64,000 bases of DNA, taken from NCBI GenBank assembly GCA_016789025.1, contig JAEURC010000021.1, positions 56,515-120,514 on the forward strand, written 5' to 3'. The first letter of the stretch is position 1, and each line of letters begins with the position of its first letter. Of this stretch, positions 17,055 to 26,829 are shown piece after piece. The stretch is from Anaerolineales bacterium. Lineage in GTDB: Bacteria; Chloroflexota; Anaerolineae; Anaerolineales; Villigracilaceae. The position numbers were made by a program, and so were the translations under genes. The notes under the pieces were generated by a model. That model saw only the letters and a program-made list of their open reading frames with translations. It was not told the DNA's origin and ran no database searches.

Positions 17055-18035
17055 ATGAACACAACTCGTTATCAAAAAATCTTCATCACTGGCGCGTTGG
17101 GCTTCGTTGGGCGCGCGCTTGCGGAGCGGTATCGCGCTCTGAGTTCGCAAACCTGCGGCTTGGACGTTCGCGCCGATTCTGCTTTGAACATCGTCGCGGG
17201 CGATGTTTCCAAACCTGAAGATTGGCAGTCCGCGATGGACGGATGCGACCTCGTCATCCACACCGCCGCGATTGTGACGAACAACGTATCAAAAGAAGAA
17301 GCGTGGCGGGTGAACGTGTTGGGCACGCGCCGCGTGTTGGATGCGGCGATTCGAGCGGGGGCGAAACGCTTCCTCCACATTTCATCGCTCGCCGCCATGC
17401 GCTTCAACGTGGAAGATCACGCCGACGAGTCCGCGCCGATTATGCCGACGGGCAACCCGTATGTGGATACGAAGATCGCCAGCGAGCATGTCGTCCTTGC
17501 GGCGCACGCGAAAGGCGAGATGATTTGCACCATCATTCGTCCCGCCGATATTTACGGACCAGGCTCGCGCCCGTGGACGTTGATTCCCGTGCAGATGATT
17601 CAAAAGGGATTATTTCTCCTGCCCGCGCATGGACAGGGAATCTTCCGCGCCATTTACATTGACGACCTCGTGAACGGCATCATGCTTGCCGCTGAAAAAG
17701 ACGAAGGCGCGGGGCAGATTTTCATCCTCGGCGGCGAAGAGACCATCACCTGCGAAACTTTCTTCGGTCATTATTATCGTATGCTGGGGCAGGGCAATCC
17801 GCGCGTGATGAGTACGGCGTCCGCGATTGCGATTGCGGAGATTGGGCGCGTCATCTTCCAACTGCTCGGCAAGCCCACCGAACTTGGACGCGGCGCGATG
17901 GAAATGCTCTCGAAGAAAAACACCGTCTCGAATCACAAAGCGCATGAGTTGTTGGGCTGGTATCCGCAAGTGAATTTGGAGGAAGGGATGCGAAGGACGG
18001 AAGTTTGGCTGCGGGAACGGAAGATTTTGAAATAG
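17055..18035 (+). CDS. NAD-dependent epimerase/dehydratase (extended SDR)
   Basis: 326 residues from the ATG at 17055; the upstream in-frame GTG at 17019 lies in a repeat. The motif TGALGFVGRAL binds NAD. HISSLAAM and Tyr-x3-Lys in YVDTKIASE give the active site, and IIRPADIYGPGSRP is the typical extended-SDR loop. Similar enzymes include 3-beta-hydroxysteroid dehydrogenase-like and sugar-nucleotide epimerases; the sequence does not decide between them. It is followed by a long hairpin repeat, so its transcript may end there. Confidence 0.88.
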   Translation: MNTTRYQKIFITGALGFVGRALAERYRALSSQTCGLDVRADSALNIVAGDVSKPEDWQSAMDGCDLVIHTAAIVTNNVSKEEAWRVNVLGTRRVLDAAIRAGAKRFLHISSLAAMRFNVEDHADESAPIMPTGNPYVDTKIASEHVVLAAHAKGEMICTIIRPADIYGPGSRPWTLIPVQMIQKGLFLLPAHGQGIFRAIYIDDLVNGIMLAAEKDEGAGQIFILGGEETITCETFFGHYYRMLGQGNPRVMSTASAIAIAEIGRVIFQLLGKPTELGRGAMEMLSKKNTVSNHKAHELLGWYPQVNLEEGMRRTEVWLRERKILK

Positions 18036-18039
18036 CGTT

Positions 18040-18160
18040 GGTGGTCGAGTAGCCCTGAGCGATAGCGAAGGGCGTATCGAGACCACCGTATCATAAAAAT
18101 ATTTTCAATGACAGGTGGTCTCGATACAGGCGGAAAGAACATCCGCCTTACTCGACCACC
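18040..18160. repeat. Palindromic repeat family C (GGTGGTCGAGTA)
   Basis: Two inverted units, 18040-18087 (GGTGGTCGAGTAG to TATCGAGACCACC) and 18114-18160 (GGTGGTCTCGATAC to TTACTCGACCACC), form one large hairpin. The same words bracket the M20 peptidase at 55791-55836 and 57035-57080. Confidence 0.85.
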
Positions 18161-18187
18161 GAACATATAATACTTGGAGGATCATCT

Positions 18188-19900
18188 ATGACCGAAATAA
18201 CCGTTGGAGAACTACTAGCAAAATGTTTGCAAGCCGAGGGCATCGAGATGATGTTCGGCATCATTGACGGGGCGCACATCCCGTTCAGCGCTCACGCCGC
18301 GCGATATGGCATCCGTCACATCAACTGCCGACATGAAGAAGGCGCGGTTCATTTGGCGGAGGGCTACACGCGCACGAACGGCAAGCCGAGCGCCGTCATT
18401 GGCTCGCCAGGACCTGGCGCGGCGAATATGCTGGCGGGCGTTTCCAGCGCCTACGCGGAAGGACATCCCATCCTTGCGATTGCCTGCACGCGCAGGCGTC
18501 TCACCACCGACCCTGAGCGGGGCGGCGCGTGGCAGGCGACCGACCTTGTCGAGATGGCGAAACCCATCACGAAATACAGCGCGTTGATCCGTCAGCCTGA
18601 GCGACTGCCCGAAATGGTGCGTTCCGCTTTTCGCGCCGCGCTGACGGGCAGACCTGGTCCCGCGTTCATCGCCATTCCCGATGAATTGATGAGCGTGAAA
18701 ATTGATGCGGAGAAAGTCCCTGTGTATCCATCTTCGCAGTATCGCAAAATTGATATGGGTGCGGGCGACCCAGATTGGATCGAGCAAGCGGCAGAGCTAC
18801 TGGCGAATTCCAAAAAGCCATATCTGCACGCGGGCAAGGGCGTGTTGTGGGCGGACGCGTCCGCTGAATTTTTGGAGTTGGGAAATTATCTCGCCGCTGG
18901 CATGGGTTCGAGCATGGGCGCGCGCGGCGCTGTCCCCGAAGACCACCCGCATTATTTTTTCCTGTTTGATATGCAAGCCACGTCGCTGGCGCGCAACGAA
19001 GCGGATGTCGTCCTCGTGGTTGGCTCGCGGCTCGGCGAGTATGACGGTTGGGGCTCGCCTCCAGCGTGGGGAATGCCCGAGAAACAGAAAACAATTCAAA
19101 TTGATTCTGATCCGAATTCCATCGGCTTGAATCGCCCTGTGGATGTGGGCATCGTGGCGGACGCGAAATCGGCGCTGAAGGCGATCCTATCCAAAGTCAA
19201 AGCAAAGACCACCGCCCGAAGCGAAATGCCAGACCTGGCGCGTTACCGCGAGTTGACGCAGGAGACGATGACGAACGGGATGCAGTTTTTGATGGCGCAA
19301 CCCGCGCGCGGACTCAACCCTGGGCAGATGGTTTTCAACGCGCGTAGTTTTTTCCCGCGCCACGCCGTGACGGTTTTGGATGGCGGCAATACCACGTTGT
19401 GGGGCGTGGCGTTCAATCAAATTTACGAGCCGCGCAGTTTTTTGTATTCGGTGAAGATGGGCTTTCTCGGCACAGGCATTCCGTTTGCGATTGGCGCGAA
19501 ACTTGCCGCGCCTGAGCGCCCCGTCTATTGCATCACGGGCGACGGCGCGGCGGGCTTCAACATCATGGAGATGGAAACCGCCGTCCGCGAAAATGCGCCG
19601 ATCATTGTGTTGGTGGCGGTGGACGACGGTTGGGGCATGGAACGCTCGGCGCACAACTTTGGCGGCATTCCAACGGAACAACAACAAGGCGTGAATCTCT
19701 CAAGCGAGACGCGCTACGATTTGATCGCGCAGGGGCTGGGATGCTACGCCGAAAAAGTCGATTCAGTGGAGGACTTGCCCGCCTCTCTCCAACGGGCGGC
19801 TGATTCGGGCAAACCAGCCTTGCTCCACGTGACGGTGGATTCCGCCATCAATGCCGACCCGCCAGGTTATAAGCAGTTCCGCTATGTGCGGACGTTGTGA
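18188..19900 (+). CDS. Thiamine-diphosphate-dependent enzyme (acetolactate-synthase-like)
   Basis: 570 residues with the three ThDP-enzyme domains. The N-terminal Pyr domain has the conserved Glu in NCRHEEGAVHLAEGY and the GSPGPGAANM loop. A middle domain spans about 195-330. The C-terminal PP domain has the cofactor motif GDGAAGFNIMEMETA (GDG-x~25-N type). TTGGAGG lies 7 nt before the ATG, and a TATAAT at 18166 sits directly after the repeat. It belongs to the broad ALS/benzoylformate decarboxylase/oxalyl-CoA decarboxylase superfamily; the exact reaction is not readable. Confidence 0.9.
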   Translation: MTEITVGELLAKCLQAEGIEMMFGIIDGAHIPFSAHAARYGIRHINCRHEEGAVHLAEGYTRTNGKPSAVIGSPGPGAANMLAGVSSAYAEGHPILAIACTRRRLTTDPERGGAWQATDLVEMAKPITKYSALIRQPERLPEMVRSAFRAALTGRPGPAFIAIPDELMSVKIDAEKVPVYPSSQYRKIDMGAGDPDWIEQAAELLANSKKPYLHAGKGVLWADASAEFLELGNYLAAGMGSSMGARGAVPEDHPHYFFLFDMQATSLARNEADVVLVVGSRLGEYDGWGSPPAWGMPEKQKTIQIDSDPNSIGLNRPVDVGIVADAKSALKAILSKVKAKTTARSEMPDLARYRELTQETMTNGMQFLMAQPARGLNPGQMVFNARSFFPRHAVTVLDGGNTTLWGVAFNQIYEPRSFLYSVKMGFLGTGIPFAIGAKLAAPERPVYCITGDGAAGFNIMEMETAVRENAPIIVLVAVDDGWGMERSAHNFGGIPTEQQQGVNLSSETRYDLIAQGLGCYAEKVDSVEDLPASLQRAADSGKPALLHVTVDSAINADPPGYKQFRYVRTL

Positions 19901-19978
19901 GCGGATAGCGTCAACGGATTTGGAAGCGGGTAAGCGGATGCGCGAAATGAAAATAATCTATGGGGTCAATTAAACAAA

Positions 19979-20013
19979 ATAGCCCGACGCGCTTTTCATT
20001 TCGCATCGGGCTA
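19979..20013 (-). terminator. Terminator of the 40-residue protein gene
   Basis: On the minus strand TAGCCCGATGCG pairs with CGCGTCGGGCTA and is followed by TTTTGTTT, 20 nt beyond the small gene's stop. The stem also faces the convergent ThDP-enzyme gene. Confidence 0.65.
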
Positions 20014-20033
20014 GGGGATGTGGGCGCCGTCTG

Positions 20034-20156
20034 TCATGGTTTTTTCTCGACACCCATGTTGCTCAACTCGTCTGAATTGATGTTCGAGACGAGCAAATCC
20101 GCGGCCGCGAGAGCCGCGAACAGGAGCAAACAGATTGCAACTGCGGCGATGAACAT
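20034..20156 (-). CDS. Small membrane protein (40 residues)
   Basis: A short frame with strong signals: AAGGAG 6 nt before the ATG at 20156, one membrane segment (residues about 2-22, FIAAVAICLLLFAALAAADL), a polar tail ending VEKKP, and its own terminator at 19979-20013. The combination of ribosome site, coherent membrane helix and terminator makes it likely real. No family recognised. The 200 nt between it and the tRNA promoter hold nothing I can name. Confidence 0.7.
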   Translation of the reverse strand: MFIAAVAICLLLFAALAAADLLVSNINSDELSNMGVEKKP

Positions 20157-20350
20157 GGCTACTCCTTTCTTGTATGCTTGATTAAACCTCTTTTTATTTT
20201 AAAGGTTCCATCCCCTAACGGTACTGTAATGGACGCGCATTTCGATTGTGCAAAGTGTGATCTTCGGACGACGATCGTTGGAATTTTGTTCCGTTCCTTA
20301 TACGCTCTCAATCCTCGTAACGTTTCGCGCAAATTTTCATTCCACTTGCG

Positions 20351-20378
20351 TTGACAAAACCCGCCTTTGAGATAAAAT
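20351..20378 (+). promoter_or_regulatory. Promoter of tRNA-Leu
   Basis: TTGACA (20351-20356), a 16-bp spacer and TAAAAT (20373-20378), 14 nt before the tRNA 5' end. Confidence 0.75.
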
Positions 20379-20392
20379 TCACCCGCAAGTAA

Positions 20393-20476
20393 GCCGAAGT
20401 GGCGGAACTGGCAGACGCGCCACGTTCAGGGCGTGGTGAGAGCAATCTCTTGAGGGTTCAAATCCCTCCTTCGGCA
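20393..20476 (+). tRNA. tRNA-Leu (anticodon CAG)
   Basis: 84 nt. The acceptor stem GCCGAAG pairs with CTTCGGC, with discriminator A and no encoded CCA. The anticodon stem CCACG/CGTGG holds loop TTCAGGG, giving CAG. A long variable arm (class II) is present, and the T loop GGTTCAAATCC is canonical. Confidence 0.97.
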
Positions 20477-20490
20477 CTGTAGCAGGTTGA

Positions 20491-20515
20491 AATCCGCTGA
20501 GAGGCGGGTTTTTTG
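20491..20515 (+). terminator. Terminator after tRNA-Leu
   Basis: AATCCGC (20491-20497) pairs with GCGGGTT (20504-20510, one G-T pair) and is followed by TTTTTG. Confidence 0.7.
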
Positions 20516-20538
20516 TTACCCTTTCCCGTCCTACGGGC

Positions 20539-20584
20539 ACCCTCCCCAAATTCCGATTGAAGTTCGTCGGAATTTGGGGAGGGT
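20539..20584. repeat. Perfect 18-bp inverted repeat
   Basis: ACCCTCCCCAAATTCCGA at 20539-20556 is exactly inverted at 20567-20584 around a 10-nt loop, between tRNA-Leu and gyrA. It resembles the dispersed palindromes elsewhere in the window and is not needed as a terminator, since one already lies at 20491. Confidence 0.75.
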
Positions 20585-20597
20585 TGGGGTGGGGCAG

Positions 20598-20606
20598 TGG
20601 TATAAT
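20598..20606 (+). promoter_or_regulatory. Possible extended -10 promoter of gyrA
   Basis: TGG-TATAAT (TGn extended -10) lies 103 nt before the gyrA start. No convincing -35 box is visible. Confidence 0.35.
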
Positions 20607-20708
20607 CAGAGAAAAATCAGGCAGATCTTTCATTAGTTAAGACGCGGAGTCACAGAAATTCGTCCTTCGTGTCTTTTTTATGCCGAAATCCCTTTTTACG
20701 AGAGAAAC

Positions 20709-23228
20709 ATGGCAGAAGAAACCACCCAGGCTGGAAACATCGAACAAGTAGACATAGACGCCCAGATGCGCTCGGCGTACCTCGATTACGCCATGAGCGT
20801 CATCGTGGCGCGCGCCCTCCCCGATGCTCGCGACGGGCTGAAACCCGTCCATCGGCGTATTTTGTATGCGATGCAGGAGTTGGGGATCCGCTCGAATTCC
20901 TCTTACAAGAAGTCTGCTCGTATCGTGGGTGAAGTGCTGGGTAAATTCCATCCGCACGGCGATTCGGCGGTGTATGAAACGATGGCTCGCATGGCGCAGG
21001 ATTTTTCCATGCGATACCTGCTCGTTGACGGGCAGGGCAACTTCGGCTCGATTGACGGCGACGCGCCCGCGGCGATGCGTTATACCGAAGCCCGCCTGCA
21101 AAAATTGGCGGAAGAACTGCTCGCCGATCTCGACAAAGACACGGTGGATTTCGGTCCGAACTTCGACGATTCTCTCGAAGAGCCGCTTGTTCTGCCCGCG
21201 CGGGTGCCGAACATGCTCCTCAACGGGACCTCGGGTATTGCGGTCGGCATGGCGACGAACATCCCTCCGCACAACCTGCGCGAACTGGTCAATGCCATCA
21301 ACTACCTGATTGATAATCACGATAGGATGGACGACATTCCTGTCGAAGATTTAATGAAGTTTGTGCAAGGACCAGACTTCCCAACAGGCGGCATCATCGT
21401 CGGGCGCGAGGGGATCGAATCCACGTACGGCACTGGCAGAGGGCGGATCGTCGTTCGCGGCTTGGCGCACATCGAAGAGGGGAAGGGCGGCAGGCACGAG
21501 ATCATCGTCACCGAGATTCCTTATCAGGTCAACAAAACGACATTGATCGAACGCATCGCCGAGTTGGTGCGCGACGATAAGATTGACCAAATCTCCGACC
21601 TGCGTGATGAATCCGATCAGCGCGGCATGAGCATCGTCATCGAACTCAAGCGCGGAGCGCAGCCGAAGAAGGTGTTGAACCAGCTTTACAAATACACTTC
21701 CTTGCAAACGACTTTCGGCGCGCAAGTGCTGGCCCTTGTGGATGGCGAGCCGCGCACGCTTCCACTCAAACGCGCGTTGCAAATTTTCATCGAGCATCGG
21801 CAGGTGGTTATTGTACGCCGTACGAATTTTGAGTTGGCAAAAGCTCGCGCGAGGCAACACATCCTCGATGGTTACTTGATCGCGCTGAACAATTTGGATG
21901 CGGTCATCAAGACCATTCGCGAATCGCAAGATGCCGATGTTGCCAAGACCAATTTGATCAAACGCTTCAAGCTGAGCGACTTGCAAGCGCAAGCGATCCT
22001 CGACATGCAGTTGCGCCGCCTCGCCGCGCTCGAACGTTGGAAGATCGAAGAGGAACACAAACAAGTTGCCGAGCAGATCGCCTACCTCGAAGATCTGCTT
22101 GCTCATCCAAAGAAAATCCTGACGCTCATCCAAACGGACTTGAACGAACTCGCCGAAAAATACGGCGATGACCGCCGCACGCGCATCGCCGCCGAAGCAA
22201 AAGAATCACTCACCGAAGCCGATCTCGTACAAGACGAAGCGGTTCTCATCAGCCTCACCGAACGCGGTTATATCAAGCGCGTAGCGGCATCGGCGTTTCG
22301 CTCGCAGAGTCGCGGCGGACGCGGCGTAAAGGGCTTTGAAACCAAAGAGGAAGACGAAGTTGTCGCGCTTATCCCTGCGCGAAGCCTCGACTCGATGTTG
22401 TTCTTCTCAGACAAAGGCAAAGTGTACAGCGAGAAGGTCTATCAAATCCCCGACGCGGATCGAACCGCCAAAGGGATTCCGCTCGTCAACGTGTTGGCGT
22501 TGAACGGCGATGAACGCATCACAGCCGCGATCGCCGTCTCGGATTTTTCGGCGCATGGATTTTGCATCCTCGCCACCGCGCGCGGCAAAGTGAAGCGCGT
22601 GGTGATGGAAGAATTCGCCTCCGTCCGACCTTCGGGCTTGATCGCGGTCAACTTAGAGGACGGCGACCATCTCGGCTGGGCGCGCGTCACCAGCGGCAAA
22701 GACGACGTGATCTTCGTCACTCAAAATGGACAAGCCCTGCGCTACAACGAGTCCAAGATACGTTCGATGGGACGTCAAGCCGCGGGCGTAACGGCGATCA
22801 AACTCAAGAAAGATGACGCGGTCACCAGCATGGATGTGGTCGAAAAGGATGGGTCGCTGTTGGTTGTCACCAGTGGCGGATTTGGCAAGCAGACTCCGTT
22901 GAAAGAATACTCGCCTAAAGGACGCGCTACAGGCGGCATCGCCACGATTGACCACAAAGCGATCAAAGAGATTGGGAAGATCGTTTCTGCCCGCGTCGTG
23001 CAAAGTGATGACGATCTTACGATCATGACCGCGAACGGTCAGACGATTCGCATCAAAAATAAAACGGTAAAGACCGCAGGGCGTGCGACCAAGGGCGTCC
23101 ACCTCATCAAGCCGCAGGAGGGCGATTACGTCGCGTCTGTGGCGCGCATCTCTGCGGAAGATATGAAAAAAGCGGGCGCGTCGATGATGGAAGATGAAAA
23201 ACCTGATCCTCAACAACAGTTGATGTGA
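20709..23228 (+). CDS. gyrA: DNA gyrase subunit A
   Basis: 839 residues. [30 protein letters not shown] (split here as the winged-helix start), [10 protein letters not shown] and the catalytic Tyr in AMRYTEARL are all present. The C-terminal beta-pinwheel contains the gyrase-specific GyrA box ([10 protein letters not shown]), which separates it from ParC. Length is normal. Residues in the quinolone region read GDSAVYE, the susceptible-type Ser and Glu. A strong terminator follows. gyrB is not in the window. Confidence 0.97.
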   Translation: MAEETTQAGNIEQVDIDAQMRSAYLDYAMSVIVARALPDARDGLKPVHRRILYAMQELGIRSNSSYKKSARIVGEVLGKFHPHGDSAVYETMARMAQDFSMRYLLVDGQGNFGSIDGDAPAAMRYTEARLQKLAEELLADLDKDTVDFGPNFDDSLEEPLVLPARVPNMLLNGTSGIAVGMATNIPPHNLRELVNAINYLIDNHDRMDDIPVEDLMKFVQGPDFPTGGIIVGREGIESTYGTGRGRIVVRGLAHIEEGKGGRHEIIVTEIPYQVNKTTLIERIAELVRDDKIDQISDLRDESDQRGMSIVIELKRGAQPKKVLNQLYKYTSLQTTFGAQVLALVDGEPRTLPLKRALQIFIEHRQVVIVRRTNFELAKARARQHILDGYLIALNNLDAVIKTIRESQDADVAKTNLIKRFKLSDLQAQAILDMQLRRLAALERWKIEEEHKQVAEQIAYLEDLLAHPKKILTLIQTDLNELAEKYGDDRRTRIAAEAKESLTEADLVQDEAVLISLTERGYIKRVAASAFRSQSRGGRGVKGFETKEEDEVVALIPARSLDSMLFFSDKGKVYSEKVYQIPDADRTAKGIPLVNVLALNGDERITAAIAVSDFSAHGFCILATARGKVKRVVMEEFASVRPSGLIAVNLEDGDHLGWARVTSGKDDVIFVTQNGQALRYNESKIRSMGRQAAGVTAIKLKKDDAVTSMDVVEKDGSLLVVTSGGFGKQTPLKEYSPKGRATGGIATIDHKAIKEIGKIVSARVVQSDDDLTIMTANGQTIRIKNKTVKTAGRATKGVHLIKPQEGDYVASVARISAEDMKKAGASMMEDEKPDPQQQLM

Positions 23229-23244
23229 GAGGTGTGGGCTAGTA

Positions 23245-23277
23245 AAAAATCCCGGGAGTATCTCCCGGGATTTTTTG
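23245..23277 (+). terminator. Strong Rho-independent terminator of gyrA
   Basis: AAAAATCCCGGGAG and CTCCCGGGATTTTTT form a nearly perfect stem with a 3-nt loop and a T-run, 17 nt after the stop. Confidence 0.93.
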
Positions 23278-23405
23278 TCTGACAACTCTTATCTCTTTCC
23301 ATTTCTGGCGGAGAGATCTTTACCACAAAGGATTTCAAATTTTGATTTGAATGCCTTCGCGGTCCTTTATAGCCGACGAATCGTTATTTGATACGACCAA
23401 AATCG

Positions 23406-23666
23406 TTAAAACACAGCCATCTTACCGAGGAGCAACATCGCCAGCGTGCCGAGCAGGCAAACGATGAAGAACAACATCATGGAAAGGAAAAACCGCTGGA
23501 CGCCGTTCATGCCCAAGAAACGCGACCCGCGCCCGCGCTTGCGGGGAGACGGCGCGGCGATTGAATCCATGGGCTTGGATGCCGGTTCTTTATACAGATC
23601 GTTGGTTTCCTCCTCATAGAACGGGGAGTCGGATGCCGATTCTCGTAAATTATCGAACATAGTCAC
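23406..23666 (-). CDS. Single-pass membrane protein of the rho-birA operon
   Basis: 86 residues (MTMFDNL start at 23666 or two codons later). An acidic N-terminus, a basic PRKRGRGSRF patch before the membrane and one hydrophobic segment (about 59-83) suggest a cytoplasmic tail with a C-terminal anchor. It overlaps birA by 4 bases and is last in the unit. No family recognised. Confidence 0.65.
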   Translation of the reverse strand: MTMFDNLRESASDSPFYEEETNDLYKEPASKPMDSIAAPSPRKRGRGSRFLGMNGVQRFFLSMMLFFIVCLLGTLAMLLLGKMAVF

Positions 23667-24460
23667 CTGTTAATAAGTATACCTGTGAATGGACGCAGGC
23701 TTACATCGCCAAATTGTACTGTCACGGATTTGTTATTGTCGTCGCGCACTCGCAGACTGCCATCAGAAAGAATTCCTTCCAGCCTGCCAACCATGGTTTT
23801 GCCGGCGCCCATTTCCACACGAACCTGTTTGCCCCGAAAGGCGAGCGCCGTTCCCCACTGATTCATCAGATCATCCGAACCTAATTCGGGGCGCAGGGAT
23901 ACAAAAGCGGCGAGAATATCGCGCAAAATTCCTTCGCGCGCCACTTCGCGCTCCAACGCGCTTTCGAGGCTGGTGCCGGGAAAGCGCAACACATCGGTGT
24001 CGGGAACTGCGCGTTTAAGAACATTCAATCCGATGCCGATCACCACGCATTTTATATCATCCCCAGCCCACACCAGTTCGATCAATACACCCGCGATCTT
24101 GCGGTTGTTTAACAAGATATCGTTGGGCCATTTGATCTGGGGATTCAAACCGAAGTTTTGAAGCGGTTTGCAAATGGAGAGGGCGGCTAACCCGACAAAC
24201 CTTGAAAGAAAGGGTCTTTCAGCGGCTGTTGGGCGCAGGATCAAACTGAATGCAAGAGCCGTGCCGGCAGGCGTGAACCACGGACGATCCATCCTGCCGC
24301 GTCCCATCGTTTGCTCATCCGAGATAACAACGGAAAAGTCCGGCGCGCCTTTGTTTGCCCACGCCAGCGCCTCATCGTTCGTCGAACCGATGGAACTGAA
24401 ATACTTGATTTCTCCGAGTCCCATATTTGAAAGAAGGGAATGAAGCGATGCTTGGTTCAT
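23663..24460 (-). CDS. birA: Biotin--[acetyl-CoA-carboxylase] ligase, short form
   Basis: 265 residues from the ATG at 24460; the open frame reaches 24487 but would overlap the previous gene. SSIGSTNDEA, the GRGRMDRPWFTPAG biotinyl-AMP loop, IKWPNDILLNNRKIAGVLIE and GIGLNV are all conserved. There is no N-terminal DNA-binding domain, so this is a class I enzyme that charges biotin carriers but does not repress biotin genes. It is co-transcribed with the upstream M23 and rho genes. Confidence 0.94.
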   Translation of the reverse strand: MNQASLHSLLSNMGLGEIKYFSSIGSTNDEALAWANKGAPDFSVVISDEQTMGRGRMDRPWFTPAGTALAFSLILRPTAAERPFLSRFVGLAALSICKPLQNFGLNPQIKWPNDILLNNRKIAGVLIELVWAGDDIKCVVIGIGLNVLKRAVPDTDVLRFPGTSLESALEREVAREGILRDILAAFVSLRPELGSDDLMNQWGTALAFRGKQVRVEMGAGKTMVGRLEGILSDGSLRVRDDNNKSVTVQFGDVSLRPFTGILINR

Positions 24461-24468
24461 CAAATTCT

Positions 24469-25533
24469 CTATGGAAGCACAAACCACGGACTGATCGAAC
24501 CGCCGCCCTGGCGCACTTCAAAATGCAAGTGCGCGCCCTGAGAATTGCCGGTGTTACCTGACGCGCCGATCCATTGACCGGCGCTCACGCTTTGGCACGG
24601 CGATACGCCAATGGTGCTTAAGTGGGCGTACACTGTTGAATATCCGTTGCCGTGATCGATTTGAATCACATTGCCGTAACCGTAGTTGTACCCACCCTGC
24701 GCCATGGTTACTACGCCGCTGTCTGCCGCGTAGACCGGCGCGCCCTCGCCAGCCGCAATATCAATACCGAGATGCCCGCTCCAATAATCGTTACCGGAGA
24801 GGGAATGCGCATCGGCGGGCCACACAAAACCTCCGCTACCGACTGCGCCACCAGGACAGGCGCTTTGACTGGTTGGGGAACTACCCGTCCCTGAATTACC
24901 TGTGCCTACTGTCGGCACAAGCCATTGCACAAATTCACGCGATCCGCCGGGCACCATCACCCATGAGCCGGAGGTGATCTTGGGGTCGGTCAGATCGATA
25001 TCGTTGCCGGGATAATTGATGATATCGTCGATGTTGGCGTCAAACTCGGTGGCAACCGATTGCAAGGTATCATTCGCCTTCCACTGGTAATAAATTCCAT
25101 TCGTTGGGGGAATGCTCAAAACCTGCCCCGGCTTCAGGCTGTGTGGATCATCCTGCAACACATCGTAGTTTGCCCATAACACGGTCTCTGGTTCCACATT
25201 ATACGATTTCGAAATGGCAAAGATCGAATCGCCTCGTGAGACGCGATATTCAACCGGCTTGTACCGAGGCTTATCGGCGGGAATGTTTGTCTTCAGTTGG
25301 ATGTCTCTGGAGATGGACGCAAACGGGTCGGACCCGAGTAAGGCTGGCATCGCCACCTTCGCCGGTTCCTCCTGTGGAGCGATTGTCGGAGCCGGAGCCA
25401 TCGGTTGTTGCGGAGTGTGAGCTTGTTTCCACGCCAGCGCGCCGAAGATCATCCCGGCCGCCAGAACGAGCGTCACGCTCCAACTGATAACGGAGAATTT
25501 ATTCTCTTTGAGAAACGAAATCGCATTCGACAT
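24469..25533 (-). CDS. Membrane-anchored LysM / M23 peptidase
   Basis: 354 residues. A single membrane segment (about 15-34) tethers the protein. Two LysM-type repeats follow (YRVSRGDSIFAISKSYNV, about 95-145, and YYQWKANDTLQSVATEF, about 148-200). A Pro/Ser/Thr linker leads to an M23 LytM domain with HLGIDIAAGEGAPVYAADSG and HLHFEVR, so the zinc ligands are intact. It should act on peptidoglycan outside the membrane. It starts 19 nt after rho. Confidence 0.92.
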   Translation of the reverse strand: MSNAISFLKENKFSVISWSVTLVLAAGMIFGALAWKQAHTPQQPMAPAPTIAPQEEPAKVAMPALLGSDPFASISRDIQLKTNIPADKPRYKPVEYRVSRGDSIFAISKSYNVEPETVLWANYDVLQDDPHSLKPGQVLSIPPTNGIYYQWKANDTLQSVATEFDANIDDIINYPGNDIDLTDPKITSGSWVMVPGGSREFVQWLVPTVGTGNSGTGSSPTSQSACPGGAVGSGGFVWPADAHSLSGNDYWSGHLGIDIAAGEGAPVYAADSGVVTMAQGGYNYGYGNVIQIDHGNGYSTVYAHLSTIGVSPCQSVSAGQWIGASGNTGNSQGAHLHFEVRQGGGSISPWFVLP

Positions 25534-25551
25534 TTCTGAGTGTGCAGATCG

Positions 25552-26829
25552 TTACGAATCCCTGCCGAGGTTTTCGAGGAACTCCTGATTGTTGCGCGCC
25601 CTATCCAGCCGGGTGACGATCGCCTCGGTTGCGACAGATTGATCCATGCCGGCGCCTTGCGGTTGGGGCGAAGTCATCTGGATGTACATACGTCGCATGA
25701 GCCAAACCCGTTGAAGGATATCGGGACCCAACAAAAGATCCTCGCGACGCGTGGAAGAGCGTTCGATATCCACGGCGGGGAAGATGCGTCGTTCCTGAAG
25801 TTTGCGCGAGAGATGCAATTCCATATTGCCGGTGCCTTTGAATTCTTCGTAGACTACATCGTCGAGGCGCGAGCCGGTGTCTACCAAACAGGTTGCGATG
25901 ATGGTCAACGAACCGCCTTCCTCGATGTTGCGCGCCGCGCCGAAAAATCGCTTGGGCGGGTACAACGCCGAAGGATCCATACCGCCGGAGAGGGTGCGTC
26001 CGCTGGGGTTGACGACCAGGTTGTACGCGCGAGCGAGGCGGGTGATCGAGTCCATTAAGATTACCACGTGGCGGCCGATCTCCACGAGGCGCTTAGCGCG
26101 CTCTAAGGCGAGTTCTGCGGTGCGCACGTGTGATGTGACCGGCTCGTCGAAGGTGGAAGCGACCACTTCGGCATCCACCGAGCGATCCATATCGGTCACT
26201 TCTTCGGGGCGTTCACCGATGAGGGCGACGATCAAGTGCACATCGGGATATTTTGTTGAGATCGAATTCGCGAGTTGTTTGAGGATGGTTGTTTTTCCCG
26301 CCTTGGGAGGAGATACGATCAAACCGCGTTGACCACGCCCGATGGGGGCGATCAGGTTGATCAAACGCGGGGCGAGCGTGTCGTGATCGGTTTCGAGGTC
26401 AAAACGTTTATCTGGGAAGATCGGGGTGAGGTTTTCGAACACAGGTCTTCGGGATGCTTCTTCAGGATCAAGCCCGTTGATGGATTCCACCTTGAGTAAA
26501 CCAAAATGCCGTTCGCTTTCTCGCGGCGGGCGCACCTGCCCAATGACGAGGTCGCCAGCCCTTAGATCGTGCCGCCGTAACTGTGCCTGCGAGACGTACA
26601 CGTCCTGGTCGCTGATCCGGTAATTCGTGGCTCGCAGGAAGCCGATGCCCTCGCTCATGATCTCGAGGATGCCGCCGCGCAGTTCGATACCTTCTTTTTG
26701 CGCTTCTGCCTCGCGGATCATCATGGCGAGCGTCTCTTTCTTGAGGCGGTTCGAATTGGGAATGTTCAGCGATTTTCCCAACGCTCGTAGTTTTGAGAGA
26801 GGTTCGTTTTCTAATTCAAGTATCTTCAT
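25552..26829 (-). CDS. rho: Transcription termination factor Rho
   Basis: 425 residues. An N-terminal helical region (about 1-45), a cold-shock-like RNA-binding domain (GILEIMSEGIGFLRATNY, about 52-120), Walker A PPKAGKTT near 180, Walker B VVILMDSITRLARAY and the Q-loop GGMDPSALYPPKRFF are all present. This hexameric helicase ends transcription. It is first of a four-gene unit with its own promoter at 27036-27064 and a leader of about 200 nt. Confidence 0.97.
   Translation of the reverse strand: MKILELENEPLSKLRALGKSLNIPNSNRLKKETLAMMIREAEAQKEGIELRGGILEIMSEGIGFLRATNYRISDQDVYVSQAQLRRHDLRAGDLVIGQVRPPRESERHFGLLKVESINGLDPEEASRRPVFENLTPIFPDKRFDLETDHDTLAPRLINLIAPIGRGQRGLIVSPPKAGKTTILKQLANSISTKYPDVHLIVALIGERPEEVTDMDRSVDAEVVASTFDEPVTSHVRTAELALERAKRLVEIGRHVVILMDSITRLARAYNLVVNPSGRTLSGGMDPSALYPPKRFFGAARNIEEGGSLTIIATCLVDTGSRLDDVVYEEFKGTGNMELHLSRKLQERRIFPAVDIERSSTRREDLLLGPDILQRVWLMRRMYIQMTSPQPQGAGMDQSVATEAIVTRLDRARNNQEFLENLGRDS

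Noticed and set aside
17820..17880. Steroid-pathway assignment for the epimerase gene
   Set aside because: Residues fit many extended SDRs; no steroid genes nearby.
20539..20584. Possible CRISPR-like or attachment-site palindrome
   Set aside because: A single inverted repeat, with no spacer-repeat array, cas gene or integrase nearby, although a tRNA gene is adjacent.
21351..22133. 260-codon minus frame opposite gyrA
   Set aside because: Antisense to a highly conserved gene; no ribosome site; shadow of codon bias.
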